Shown here one piece after another: positions 1 to 10,997 of a stretch of DNA of 64,000 bases. A program made the position numbers and the translations under genes. How positions within the stretch are numbered: the first letter of the stretch is position 1; every line of letters starts with the position of its first letter. The stretch is taken from contig NC_083602.1 in the NCBI RefSeq assembly GCF_029168945.1, forward strand, positions 27,267,323 to 27,331,322, given 5' to 3'. This DNA is from Cannabis sativa. Lineage: Eukaryota > Streptophyta > Magnoliopsida > Rosales > Cannabaceae. The notes under the pieces were generated by a model, which saw nothing but the letters and a program-made list of their open reading frames with translations, was not told the DNA's origin and ran no database searches.

Positions 1-1787
1 TTTCGTTGTATTCTTAAAACGATAACTCTAGATTATACCTTTTAGCAAAGAAATTTGAAATGTTTAAAAAATTTCATTAATTTCTAGCAATGGTTAAAAC
101 CATTAAGGTAAGTGGTTAAAGATCTTGCGAACTGATAGGGGTGGAGAAATAGTTAGTAGATATGCAGTTCAAAGATCATTAAATTGATTTTTGAATTATA
201 TCCAAACTTACCTCCCCAGAAATTTCGAGTTGCATATTGATGATTAGTTACTAGTCGTTGCCTAAATCCTTCTATGGTAATACAATTTCAGAATGATGTA
301 ATGGTTGGGTACTTAATGTAAATCATTACTAGATTCATGGATGACCTAATCAAAATCTTAAGAAAAGCTAGAACTGTTAACCATGGTTTGTTAGCTATTC
401 TAAGTGATTAGGGGTGGACCATCCCATTGTCAATAGATAAGAAAGTGTTTGTTCAAACAAATACTACTTTTCTAAGAAAATGACTAAGTCTGAAAAACAA
501 GTAGCAAATAAAGGAGATATTTAATTCTTGATTCCAAAAGTGTTCTATCATCTTATATAACATATGATGATCCCACTGCCTCTGTTGTCTTGTCACAACC
601 GAAGAGATCAATACCATTTAGTTTTCTTAGACATAATTCACGGTGCCTTGTCGTAGTGGGAGAGTTTCTAGGAACTCACCTTCTTATGACTTGGAAGACA
701 CTAGTGATTAAAATCCATTGTGAGTTTAAACAAGTAATGGATTGTCAAGATAAAAAACTAAGAAGAAAGCCAATAGAACTATGGTTTAATCCATTCACAT
801 GGAATAACCTAAAGTTTTCTATTACAAGGACATAAAAGGAAATTTTAGTTAATAATTCTATTCTATGGACTTAACAAACTTCCTGTTCCTAGTATTATAG
901 GTTTGAGTTTATCTAAACCTATGGCTTGTGGTATACCTGGTAATTACTTACTCTAATGCAAGCAACTTACTTTAGTAAGATGCTGAAGCATTTTCTTTCT
1001 AATGGCAATCTATAAAAGCTTCACAACTTCTTAGGTATAGATTTTATTTGTCTAAGGAAAAGTCTTAACTATTCCAGAAAAGATAAAGCCATGAAAGAAT
1101 TTCTTATATCAACAGTGAGAGGTCTTAGATATGCCTTTGTATGCCTTAGACCAGACACCTGCTGTTGAGTGGGAGTAATGAGTAGGTATCAGATTAATCC
1201 AGGAGAAGAACATTGGAAGACAATCAAGTAAATCCTAAGATTAAGAAGAGGAACTATATGTTAGTCTATAAGAGTGTGTTTAAAACTCTTAGACTACACC
1301 ACATCAGATTTCGAAATTTTCCTATGTGCTAGTAAATATTTCTGATAAGATGGTGGTTACTCTGGGGGTGGAATAGTGATTTTGGAGAAGTGTAAAAATC
1401 TATCTGAAGTCTCTAGGTCTACCAGAGAGGAACTGAATGTTAAGGTTGCAGGAAAGGTACTCATTCAGTCTAAGGAAAGTTCTATACATTTTTGGCATCA
1501 TTCCAAATTGCCTTAAACTACTAGTGTTAATTTCCTGATTAACCAAAAGTAGTTGCCAAAGGTATAGAATCCAGTATCCCAAGAGAGTAAGACATATAGA
1601 GAGGAATTTCACATTATCAATGATTTTGTGATTAAAGGAAGAGTAATGGTGGAGAAAAGGTTGTGTTTAATTCAACCTTTCAGATCCTATTATGAGGAGT
1701 TTACTACTAATACACTTGATTTGTATATCAAGGTGTTGAGATTATTTGAAACGCACTTTTTGTTTTATATTAGTGCAAGTGGGAGTT
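1..1787 (+). pseudogene. Decayed Copia pol relic, internal region of family A element
   Basis: This is the internal part of a Copia-type LTR retrotransposon whose 5' half lies outside the window. No long reading frame survives. A readable relic lies at about 1130-1265: one frame gives RPDTCC, a stop (TGA 1166-1168), then VGVMSRYQINPGEEHWKTIK. This matches the conserved stretch between reverse transcriptase and RNase H of plant Copia pol. A second relic near 1355-1380 (GGGIVIL) resembles the RNase H start. The segment is collinear with 43480-44788 of the full element further right, including the phrase around 140 (aggggtggagaaa). It ends in the polypurine-like tract 1777-1785 just before the LTR. 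It cannot encode a working protein. Confidence 0.75.
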
Positions 1788-3678
1788 TTTTGGGTTTTAT
1801 GCCCTAAATAAAACTCATTTCAATATAATCAGATTTACTTATTAATATAGATCAGAAATAACATTTAATGTTGCATGGTTCACATGATTTATTTCATGAT
1901 TATATGTACATAATGTATAAATTCATCTGAAACCCTTTTCACATACTTGATCCTGTTTATTGTGCCGTCAACACATTGGAAAGTAAACATGACTATGTGA
2001 ATAAAGTTTCCTAGATTTATCAGACACAGGGTTTTACTGATATGATAATCTACAACAAGGGTTTACTTGTATTTGGAGAAATACTATGTTCTTTCCAGAA
2101 CATTGGTTAAAGTAAAGCTCAGGTTGGATGCATGGAGTATGCATTGGAAGGGACCGATATTGAACTTTGACTTAGATTTAATTAAACTTACCGTAGAATC
2201 TATTCTAGTCAATATCGCCAAGTTGATCCTAGATCAAATGATCTTAATCCTGTTATGATTAGGCTCAATCTTGAAAGGCTATTCGTGTTCTTTGATTTGT
2301 TAGTTAAGCCTACTTTTAGGTCAGGGTGATACGTACATTTTGGGAACACGGTAGTGCAATTGAGTGGGAGCGCTAGCATAAACATGAAATCTATAGCTTC
2401 TATCTGGCGAATAGTAAGCAAAGGATGATCTCCTTCGAGCTTGACCAAACGAAAAATAAATGGTGGAATTTCTCATTTCACAGAAGCTGAAATATCATTT
2501 ATACGGGGTCAAGTGTTTTAAGGATAAAATACATAGTAGGGTGTTACGGTAATCTAATCCCTTTACAGTGTAGATCATTCATATAGAGGATCATTGATCA
2601 AATTAGGATTATAACAATGGATAACTAATGATGTGTCTATATGGTGGAACATATAGAGCATTCTATATACTGAGAGTGCAATTCTAAGTTCTATGCGTGG
2701 ATTCAACGAAGAATTAATAAGTTAGTGAATTTTAGTGTTAATTGATCTACTTATTGGAAGCTCGGTTATATAGACCCATGGTCCCCCCACTAGTTGAGAT
2801 AATATTGCTTGTAAGACTCATGTAATTGGTTTTGATTAATCAATTATAATTCTCAAATTAAACTATGTCTATTTGTGAATTTTTCACTAAGTAAGGGCGA
2901 AATTGTAAAGAAAGAGTTTATAGGGGCATATTTGTTAATTATGATACTTTGTATGGTTCAATTAATAAATATGATAAATGACAATATTATTTAATAATTA
3001 TTTATAGTTATTAAATAGTTAGAGTTGGCATTTAAATGGTTGAATTAGAAAATTGGCGTTTTTGAGAAAATCAGATGCAGAAAAGATAAAACTGCAAAAT
3101 TGTATAAAGTGAGGCCCAAATCCACCTTGCATGGCCGGCCACTTTTGTAGGGTTTTCCCTTTGATATTTTCATTATTTTAATGCCAAATAATTCAAACCT
3201 AACCCTAGTGGAATGCTATAAATAGATAGTGAAGGCTTCAGGAAAATTATACTTAAATTTTCTATTTTTCCTTCAGAGAAAAACCTGAGCCTTTCTCTCT
3301 CCCTATCTTTAGCTGCCACTTCTTCTTTCTCTTCCCTCTTGAATTTCGAAATCCTTAGTGTATGAGTAGTGCCCCCACACAGCAAGTGATACATCAATTA
3401 TAGTGAGGAAGATCGTGAAGAAAGATCATCAGCAAAGGAGATTCAGCATCAAGGATTCAGAGAAAGAGATCCAGGTTCAGATATTGATAACGCTCTGCTA
3501 CAGAAAGGAATCAAGGGCTAGAGATCTGAACGGAAGGAGTCATTTAATTCCGCTGCACCCAATGTAAGGTTTCTTAAACTTTATGTGTTTAATTTATCGT
3601 TTTAGAAAGTTCATATTTAGGGTGTTAATCAACATACTTGTGAGTAGATCTAAGATCCTGGTAAAATAAATTCCAACA
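1788..3678 (+). repeat. 3' LTR of family A Copia element
   Basis: The 1.9 kb repeat starts with a mutated TGTTGGG (second base changed) and ends CCAACA. It is alignable by eye over its whole length with the LTRs at 36603 and 44789. It carries a TATA box (tataaata, 3217-3224) followed by a CT-rich leader, the usual LTR promoter layout. The element's 5' LTR is outside the window, so the TSD (expected GTACC, 3679-3683) cannot be confirmed. Confidence 0.9.
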
Positions 3679-3944
3679 GTACCTTCCCATAACTATAGTT
3701 GGGTTAGGTTCAAGATACAAAATAATAATAAAATAATCATTTAAAAAATAAATATCTCTTCACTTATCATTTTTTGACTATTTTCGGGATAGCTTTAAGA
3801 GCACGTGTCTCTCGCATTTAGCGGATCCGAATGTTCATGGGTACATGAGGGGAGCCAATTGGGTCGGTTCGTGTCAATCATGTCCTTGAGGTAATTTGTA
3901 GCTGAGGAGCTCTTTGCGCCTTAGCAACTGGCGGAGTCGGGAGC
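3679..3944. other. Spacer without recognisable feature
   Basis: Short AT-rich spacer between the family A LTR and the minisatellite. I see no coding or repeat signal in it. Confidence 0.5.
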
Positions 3945-4165
3945 TTAGTACGCCCAAAGTGCTCCATTGGTAGGAGGTGCAATGTTCGAAAGTGCTCCAT
4001 TTGTGCCGAAGTGCTCCATTTGTGCCAAAGTGTTCCCTTTTCACTAGTGTACTCCCTTTTAGCCAAAGTGCTCCCTTTTTGGCCAAAGTGCTCCTTTTTG
4101 GCCTAAGTGCTCCCTTCTTGGCCAAAGTGCTCCCTTCTTTGCCAGAATGCTCCTTGTTTTGGACT
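3945..4165 (+). repeat. Minisatellite, ~20 bp units (gccaaagtgctccctttt)
   Basis: About ten imperfect copies of a unit close to gccaaagtgctccctttt stand head to tail, 19-21 bp apart. The first units carry 'ccatttgtg' instead of 'cccttttt'. A further unit plus the flank 'gacttccatatc' recurs at 4228-4256, showing that the array end was itself duplicated. Overlapping reading frames on both strands are a by-product of the repeat and are not genes. Confidence 0.85.
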
Positions 4166-4257
4166 TCCATATCTAGTAGAAATATTTATGCACAATTATC
4201 TTGAATTTTTTGAGAGATAACATTTGCCAAAGTGCTCCTTTTGTTAGACTTCCATAT

Positions 4258-4628
4258 CAAGAAGATTATTGAGCTAGAGAAATCTTTAAAAGATAAGGGT
4301 AGTGAGAAGCCGAAAGCTCTTCAAGAGGCAACTGAGGAAGGTGAAATGAAAGAAAATGAAGTTTCTCAGTTATACTTTTATAGAATTTGGTAGAAGAACA
4401 AGAACATAAATACCTCGTTCTTTGAGCCCCATATCAAGGAAAGTATTAAACTATACAAGCAGATGGAAGCTGATGAAAATACTAAGCGAGTTGGGAAGTC
4501 TATTGAAGAAGTAGAAGCTGAGGGGGCTTGGGAGGTCACAAAAGAGGATGAAACTGATGATGATTTACCTAAATCTCTTAGAAAGGAGGTTTACTTAGTT
4601 TTAGTTTTTTTATATAGTAATGGCTTTT
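4258..4628 (+). pseudogene. Unidentified coding-like relic, charged protein
   Basis: One plus-strand frame reads through about 120 codons with a single internal TAG (near 4390). It encodes a lysine/glutamate-rich product: KIIELEKSLKDKGSEKPKAL early, then FFEPHIKESIKLYKQMEADE and a tail with ETDDDLPKSLRKEV, ending at TAA. Composition and codon use look protein-like and differ from the AT-rich DNA to the right. I do not recognise the family. It could be an exon captured from a host gene or an accessory frame of a lost retroelement. It runs opposite to the neighbouring Tat element, so it is probably not part of that element's pol. Confidence 0.4.
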
Positions 4629-5439
4629 AAGCCAAGACAGTTTATTCAACTTTATTTTTTGTAACGAATCATTTTTCAGTTAGACGACCAGCTGTTTATT
4701 TGATAACTTATGCTACTTTAATATACATATTTTCTTCATTTTTTGTGGGAAAATTTATCCAAATTTCACTTATCACAAATTAATTATGAACCATTGTCCA
4801 TATGTAGACTTAATTTAAGATTACAAAACATTTTTATTAAAATTCTATCTCGGAATTTATTACTCATTAATCCATCAAGTAAAGAGTGAACTTAAATATT
4901 TTAAACAACCATTTCTTTAATTATTTTAAATATTTTTAATCAATTATGTGCGAGTAGTTAGTCGTCTATTCGCGCTTTAGCTTATATATTATCTATCAAA
5001 ACTCATTGTTGAGTTTCGTTTATAATATCTGCTACGTGAGTCGCTATTAATTCATGTTGTATTGGCTAGTTTGCGAGATTATTTTCATAATCTTATTTTT
5101 TTTACAATAAGTGCTATATCATTCTTGCTTAAAGAAGATATAAAATTTTGATTTTCTATAGTTTTGGACCAGCTTTGACCGAATGCTTTATCTTTGCAAA
5201 AAATTTATTTTTTAGAATTTTTAAGCCTTATTTTTTCAGACATCTATATTATTATAGTTATTAGAATGTTTAGTTATTATATAATTATATGCTCCGAAGT
5301 AATTTTAAAGAAAATTTTATGATTACTTGAGACAAATAAAGAGACTGGAATTCCATTAATATACATCTTAAATTTACATAATTTTGAAGTAATCGACAAC
5401 TATAAACAAGCCAATTATTGATACTATGGTCTCAAATAT
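4629..5439. other. AT-rich spacer, possible 3' LTR remnant of the Tat element
   Basis: No reading frame or clear repeat. By position this should hold the 3' LTR of the minus-strand Tat element, but I could not align it by eye with the DNA right of 23660, so the LTR is lost or too diverged. Confidence 0.4.
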
Positions 5440-6510
5440 TTGCAGTTCCAAGTATTTTTTACCAGGGAGCCATTCGACCATGCTAATTTATAAACCCTTG
5501 GTGCTATAACATCTTCAATTACATATGGACCTTCCCAATTTGGATTAAATACTCTCGATGTAGGATCTATTGTATTTACGAATACTCGTCTTAACACCAA
5601 ATCTCCAATGTTAAAGAGCCTTGACCTTACTCTTTTATTGAAGTGTCTTGTGATCCTTTATTGATATGCAACATTTCTCACTTAAAATTCATCTCTCATT
5701 TCATCTAGCAATTCCAAGGATTATTTGAGTAATTCTTGGTTCTTATCTTGATTATAAAACTCTCGCCAATGTGATGAGATGTTAACATTTACTAGAAGCA
5801 TTGCTTTTGAGCCAAAACCTAGTGAGAAAGGAGTATCACCCGTTGCTATTTCTTCAATGGTTCGATGAGCCCAAAGTACATGTGGTAACTCATCTACCCA
5901 CCTTCATTTTAGTGAATCGAGTTTCTTCTTTATAGTATCCTTAAGGGTCTTGTTGACTACTTCTACTTGTCCATTAGCTCGAGGCCGCAAGACTGATGAA
6001 AAACTCTTAATGATTGTGTTCCTCTCGTAGAACTCAGTGAATAAGTCACTATCAAATTGCGTCCAATCATCAGATACTATCTTAATGGGAATACCAAATC
6101 GGTACATTATGTGTTTGACAACAAAGTCTAAGACTTTTTTTGAGGTGATCGTGACTAAGTGCTCAACCTCGATCCATTTTGTGAAGACATTGACTGCTAC
6201 AACTTCATACTTTTCTCCTCCTTGCCCTGTGGGTAATAACTCGATTAAATCTATTCCCTAAATGTTGAATGGGTAAGGTGAGGTCATCATACAAAGCTAT
6301 GTTGGCAGAATCCTTGGAATGTGCGAGAATCTCTGGCATTTCTCACATTTCTTTACGAGCTCATGTGCATCTTTATTGATTGTTGGCCAATAATATCCAT
6401 GACAAATTATTTTCTTTGAAAAACTTTGCTAACCTACGTGGTCCCCTAAAAAGCCTTCGTGGATTTCTTTTATGATATTCCTGGCTTCTGCCAGTAACAC
6501 GCATCGAAGT
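5440..6510 (-). pseudogene. Tat integrase, broken
   Basis: The minus strand begins near 6430 with a zinc-binding relic (HGYYW ... CEKCQRFSHIPRILP, the HHCC finger). The catalytic core follows with KWIEVEHLVTITSKK and FGIPIKIVSDDWTQFDSDLF (5990-6107). The conserved SDNGTQF is altered to SDDWTQF. Then comes ANGQVEVVNKTLKDTIKKKL, where the glutamate of the DD35E triad sits in QVEVVN. The C-terminal part (5450-5640) reads FNIGDLVLRRVF, NPNWEGPYVI and NTWNCKYLRP, the usual Tat integrase tail. Several frameshifts separate these blocks. Family knowledge: integrase inserts cDNA into the host genome. Confidence 0.85.
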
Positions 6511-6879
6511 AATGGCATTTAGTACCCTCTTCGATATAGTTTTTCTTCAAAAATTATGTATCTGGGTATCTTGTACATGAGTTTTCTCGCCTCATTTTTG
6601 TCTAATAGAAGTTTGTCGTTTAATAGATAATTCATGATAGATGTCATCCAAGTTGAATTTGTATCAATCATTTCTATGTCTGCTTCTCCCATTTCGCAAA
6701 TACTGGGTTCATGTAACATTTCAATGAGAACTAAGTTGAGGTCGTTGAATTGTGACGCAAATTTGGCCAATGAATCAGCGTTGGAATTTTGTTCTCTTGG
6801 ATTTGTTCAATTTTGAAATAATTGAATTTTTCCAAGTTTTTTTTTTTTGAACTTTTTCCAAATATTTGGCCATTCTGAT

Positions 6880-7135
6880 TCCCTTTTCTTAATATTCTCC
6901 AAGTACATGATTCACTATCAATTGGGAATCACTAAGGCAATGTACTGCCTTAGCATAAACTAATTCTTCCATTCTTAAACCTACTAAAAGCACTTCAAAT
7001 TCAGCCTCGTTGTTTGAAGCTAGGAATTGAAACCTTAAGACATAATGAAACTTAAAGTTTTCTGTCAAGATCAGGATTATGCCTGCCCTCGAGCCATTAT
7101 CGTTTGATGAGCCATCAATAAATAATTTCCAGATT
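6880..7135 (-). pseudogene. Archaeal-type RNase H (aRNH) of Tat element
   Basis: The minus strand reads WKLFIDGSSNDNGSRAGIIL, then NNEAEFEVLLVGLRMEELVY, then HCLSDSQLIVNHVLGEY. These are the three acidic catalytic blocks of the extra RNase H (FIDGSS, NEAE, SDSQ) found in Tat-lineage gypsy elements. All three catalytic acids are still present although flanking DNA is broken. This domain is the main reason for the lineage call. Confidence 0.85.
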
Positions 7136-7149
7136 TTTTTATTTGGGAT

Positions 7150-7480
7150 TTTCTATATTTCTTCGTAAGTATTTATTCCTTCAATTAAAAAATCTAACAC
7201 TGATTTCCCTTTGATGGCTGCTCCTGGGTGATAAGTAATGTCAAACTGTCTCCATTCTATTGAACATTTTATCAATCGACCTGAGGCGTCAGGTTTTTAC
7301 AATACTTGCCTTAGTGGATGATTAGTCAATACATGGACTGGATGCACTTGAAATTAAGGTCTCAGCTTTCTCAAGGCATGAATTAGACTTAGTGCGAGTT
7401 TCTCAAGGCATGAATTAGACTTAGTGCGAGTTTTAAGATGAACTTATTTAGTGCTGCCATTTTCCCGATTAATGACTGAA
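7150..7480 (-). pseudogene. First RNase H / connection region of Tat element
   Basis: The minus strand near 7190-7300 reads ASGRLIKCSIEWRQFDITYH followed by PGAAIKGKSVLDFLIEG. This is the typical end of the first RNase H domain before the connecting segment in Tat elements. A tandem duplication of about 37 bp (agtttctcaaggcatgaatta..., 7368-7432) interrupts the region just upstream and adds to the loss of frame. Confidence 0.7.
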
Positions 7481-7489
7481 TCTCTTTTG

Positions 7490-8085
7490 GTTTCTTTGGT
7501 GAAGGCATATCGAGCAAAACCTTTATTTTTTTAGGTTAGCTTCACTTCCTCTCGCATTCACTATGAAACCAAGAAACTTTCCAAAAGAAACCCTAAATGA
7601 ACATTTCTTCGGGTTTAGTTTAATTTTGTATTTCCTTAGGCTCAAGAAACACTTTGCAAGGTCAACCATGTGATCATGGATTTTAACTAATTTAACTAGC
7701 ATGTCTTCCACATATAACTTCATGTTACGACCAATCTGGTACTCAAGCATTCCATTCACAAGGCATTGGTAGGTGGCTCCTACATATTTTTATGCTAAGT
7801 GGCATGACTTTATAACAATAGAGCCCCAAATTTTTTATGAAGCTCGTATGTTCTTGATCAGTGACTTGCATCTTAATGTGGTTATATCCAGAATAGGCAT
7901 CCATAAAGGACATGAGTTCATGTCTAGCAATGGCATCGACAAGTTGATCAATTCTTGGCAGTGAAAACAATCTTTTGGCCACGCCCTGTTAAAGTCAGAG
8001 AAGTCAATGCATGTTCTTAAGGTGCCATTTGGCTTTGGACCAGGATTGGGTTTGAAACCCATTGTGGATTAAATTATTCTTACAC
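7490..8085 (-). pseudogene. Tat reverse transcriptase, broken
   Basis: The minus strand carries GFKPNPGPKPNGTLRTCIDF with SDFNRAWPKD (7980-8062), the finger region of gypsy reverse transcriptases. Next are LVDAIARHELMSFMDAYSGY NHIKM and a later block, KLYVEDMLVKL (7690-7710), where the catalytic YVDD-type motif reads YVED. KCSFRVSFGKFLGFIV follows. At least two frame changes occur. It cannot be functional. Confidence 0.85.
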
Positions 8086-8689
8086 AAAATCATTGGTTAT
8101 AACTTATCAACCTCTTCTTTCAATACTCATTGCCTTTTTGAATTGAGAAGGCGTCTTTTTTGTTATTTTAGAGGATATTGAGGGTCGATATTGAGGTGAT
8201 GGAAAATGACATTTGGGTCAATCCCAACCATGTTTAAATGGTTCCAAGTAAATCGGTCATGGTTTTCCATTAAGAAGTGAATTAATTACTACTTTAACTC
8301 TTTCCCTACCCTTTCTCAATTTTTACAATCTTGGTAGGGTGATTTGGATAGAGTAACACTTCTTCCGATTCTTCTACTGGCCTGAGTTGGGATTGTTCAG
8401 CATCAACTTCCTCGGTTATCATTACCATTGTTTGAAGAACTTTAGTTCTCTCTTTCAACTCTATGTTGTAACACTCTCTCGTCATTAACTGATCTCCTCT
8501 CACAGTCTAATTCCTGTTTGAGAAATTTCAATGATAAACGTTTTATCGAGCTAACTGCCCCTAGCCCAGTTAGTGTTGGGTGACATATTATCATATTGTA
8601 GACTGAAGGATGATCCACTACCAAAAATTCTTGTAGTTGGGTAATTGATAATGGCGAGCCCCCCATTGTCAAAGGGAGATCAACTGTTA

Positions 8690-8990
8690 CGAGACTTGCG
8701 ACACTGTCTCTTGTGAATCCGCATAATGACCATGCATGGTTTCAGTTAAATTTTTTCTAATCCCATTTTCCTTAGGGTTTCTTTGTATAGAATATTTACC
8801 GAGCTTCTATTGTCAACTAAGACCCACTTTACCCTTTTATTTGCCAGTTCAATAGTTATTACGAGTGAATCTGTATGTGGAAATCTCACATGTGTCACAT
8901 CGTCTTCATTGAAAATAATTGGTGGCTCTTCAGTTCTTACTCGCTTTGGCACTTTAGTTGTGAAGGCTAAGGATCGATTTTTTACTTGAT
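8690..8990 (-). pseudogene. Tat aspartic protease, mutated active site
   Basis: The minus strand reads [19 protein letters not shown] then [36 protein letters not shown]. Plant Tat proteases carry VDNGSSADIL here; the glycine of the D-N/S/T-G active-site motif is arginine in this copy (VDNRSS). The role in an intact element is cleavage of the Gag-Pol polyprotein. Confidence 0.8.
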
Positions 8991-9039
8991 TGATATACCG
9001 CTTCTGGGCAGTATTTCTTATTTTTGCTAGACGGGGCCT

Positions 9040-9608
9040 TCTAGAAATTACTAAGATATCCTCACCATCAATTGGTGCTGGCTAGATGTTTTGATTTGGA
9101 TTCTTTATTGGGTTGATTTTTTTCATTTCCCTTATTTCTCACGTACTGTCTAAAGTATCCTCGAGAGATGAGGCTTTCAATCTCATCTTTAAGTTGTCAA
9201 CATTCCTCGGTCGTGTGGCTGATATCTTTGTGGAATCTGCAATACTTATTTTGATCTCATTTGTTCCTCACATTTCTCATATGTTCTGACTTGCGAAAAG
9301 CGACCCTATTTGAATTTATGAGAAATATGTTTTCACAAGTCTCGTTCAATTCTGTGTAAACAGTATAGATTGGTATGTATTCCTCCTATTTTTTATGCTT
9401 ATTTTTATCCTTGGATGACTCCTTGGATTCATCTTTTCTTTTTCCATGTGGCTCATTGCTTATGCTTGTGTTTGCAACATTTGTTTCAGTCTTGCTCGAG
9501 CTAGGTTTATTCCCTGAGCCATCTTTTAGCAACTTTAGTTTGGATCGAGCTTCTTCCTTTCAGACGTATATAAATTCCTTGTCATTTAATTCATTTATTG
9601 ATCTTACT
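9040..9608 (-). pseudogene. Tat gag, C-terminal part
   Basis: The minus strand near 9150-9260 gives FHKDISHTTEEC-like and LKDEIESLISRGY-like sequence after one or two frame changes. This is the conserved Tat gag tail that precedes protease. The segment stops abruptly at the CACTA target duplication GGG (9609-9611) and continues on the far side of that element at 20152. Confidence 0.65.
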
Positions 9609-9629
9609 GGGCACTACTACAAAAATTAT

Positions 9630-10992
9630 ATTTGGCAACACCTAATCAACAACAGTTAATAAAAAAGTGTTGTGAATTTATTTCTTTATATAGTTGAACA
9701 CACTTAAAATTAAAGTGTTGCTAAATAATTCATACATTTTTAAATTTGTATTTTAAAATCAATTAATAATAAACAATAGTAACACTCATAGATAAGTGTT
9801 GTCAAATACTATTTTATGTATATAAAATAAATAAATAATTGCCATATTTAATTCTAAAACTAACTAATTTAAGTTGAACTAGTGGATTGTAACTTCTTCT
9901 TCTTATATGTACTAGCTAAGTACCATGAAAAAAAAAAAAACTATCCCACTTTTTACAAGTTAAAATAACCATACATATATGAAGGTATCATCGAAAAACT
10001 TTAATGGAGATCATTAGAACTTATCTCTATCTATAATGGTTAGCTTTTTGCCTAATGTTTCCTCTTAATTTTTAGTTTCTATTTATTTATGATATATCTA
10101 TCATGATAATTTTAATCAAATACTTCTAAAATTACCTTTGTGTGTGCTAGGTTCTTCGTCACTTATACTTGGATAGTATGAGAATGACTACAATTAGGTA
10201 AAACTATATATAGACATTATTCTAATTAGTTAATATATTTTTTGAGTTTTATTATTAATTTATTTAGAATTTTATATATATATATATGTTTATTGAATTC
10301 TTGAAGCTTATACATTTAAATCAGTGAGCTTTTATTTTAAGATTTTTTTTGCTTTAGTTGTTAACTGTACAATGATTTTGATTTTTCTAACTATTAATTT
10401 ATGTTTGCATAAGTCTTGCTTGAAGAATTCTTAAAAGAATATTGTAATTATTGTTGCCTAAGTATTTAAGAACTGCTCAATTATATATGACACTCATGTA
10501 ATAAAGAAAAATAAATTATCATTGATAATTTATACTAATATTTTTTTCCTTCTTGTTGTAGTGTTTCTCGCACAAACATATATATACATCATGGAATGGA
10601 GAACTCCAGTGCTCTACCGTAGAACAACATGAAATTAATGGAGGCTTTCAGAGAAAATAATAGTTTAGTAGATTTTTTTTTTTGTTTTGGAGTGCTATGT
10701 TTTAATAGACTAAGAATATGTTTAAATTTTTGTAATGTTAAAGCATAATTGTAAACTTTCATGATTTTAATGTAAATAAAATATTTTTTGTTTGTTTTTG
10801 AATATACAGAAAAAAAAGATTGAATTCCATAAAATCATTTGAAATAATTAAATAACAAAATTTTCTGTATAAAAAAAATTAAATTATAAATTTAATTAGA
10901 AAATAATAATTAATTTCATTTGATTCAATTTTGAAAATTATGTATGGCAACACTTTTAAAGGAAATGTTGTCATATGTGTTAATAAGATATG
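9630..10992. other. CACTA interior, no gene
   Basis: AT-rich DNA with the subterminal aagtgttg repeats at its outer edges. I see no transposase or captured gene. Confidence 0.7.
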
Positions 10993-10997
10993 GTAAC

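Noticed and set aside
3945..4165. Repeat array that could suggest CRISPR
   Set aside because: Units are contiguous without unique spacers and the DNA is plant nuclear; it is a minisatellite.
4629..5439. 3' LTR of the Tat element
   Set aside because: No alignable partner right of 23660 by eye; a dot-plot of the two regions would decide.
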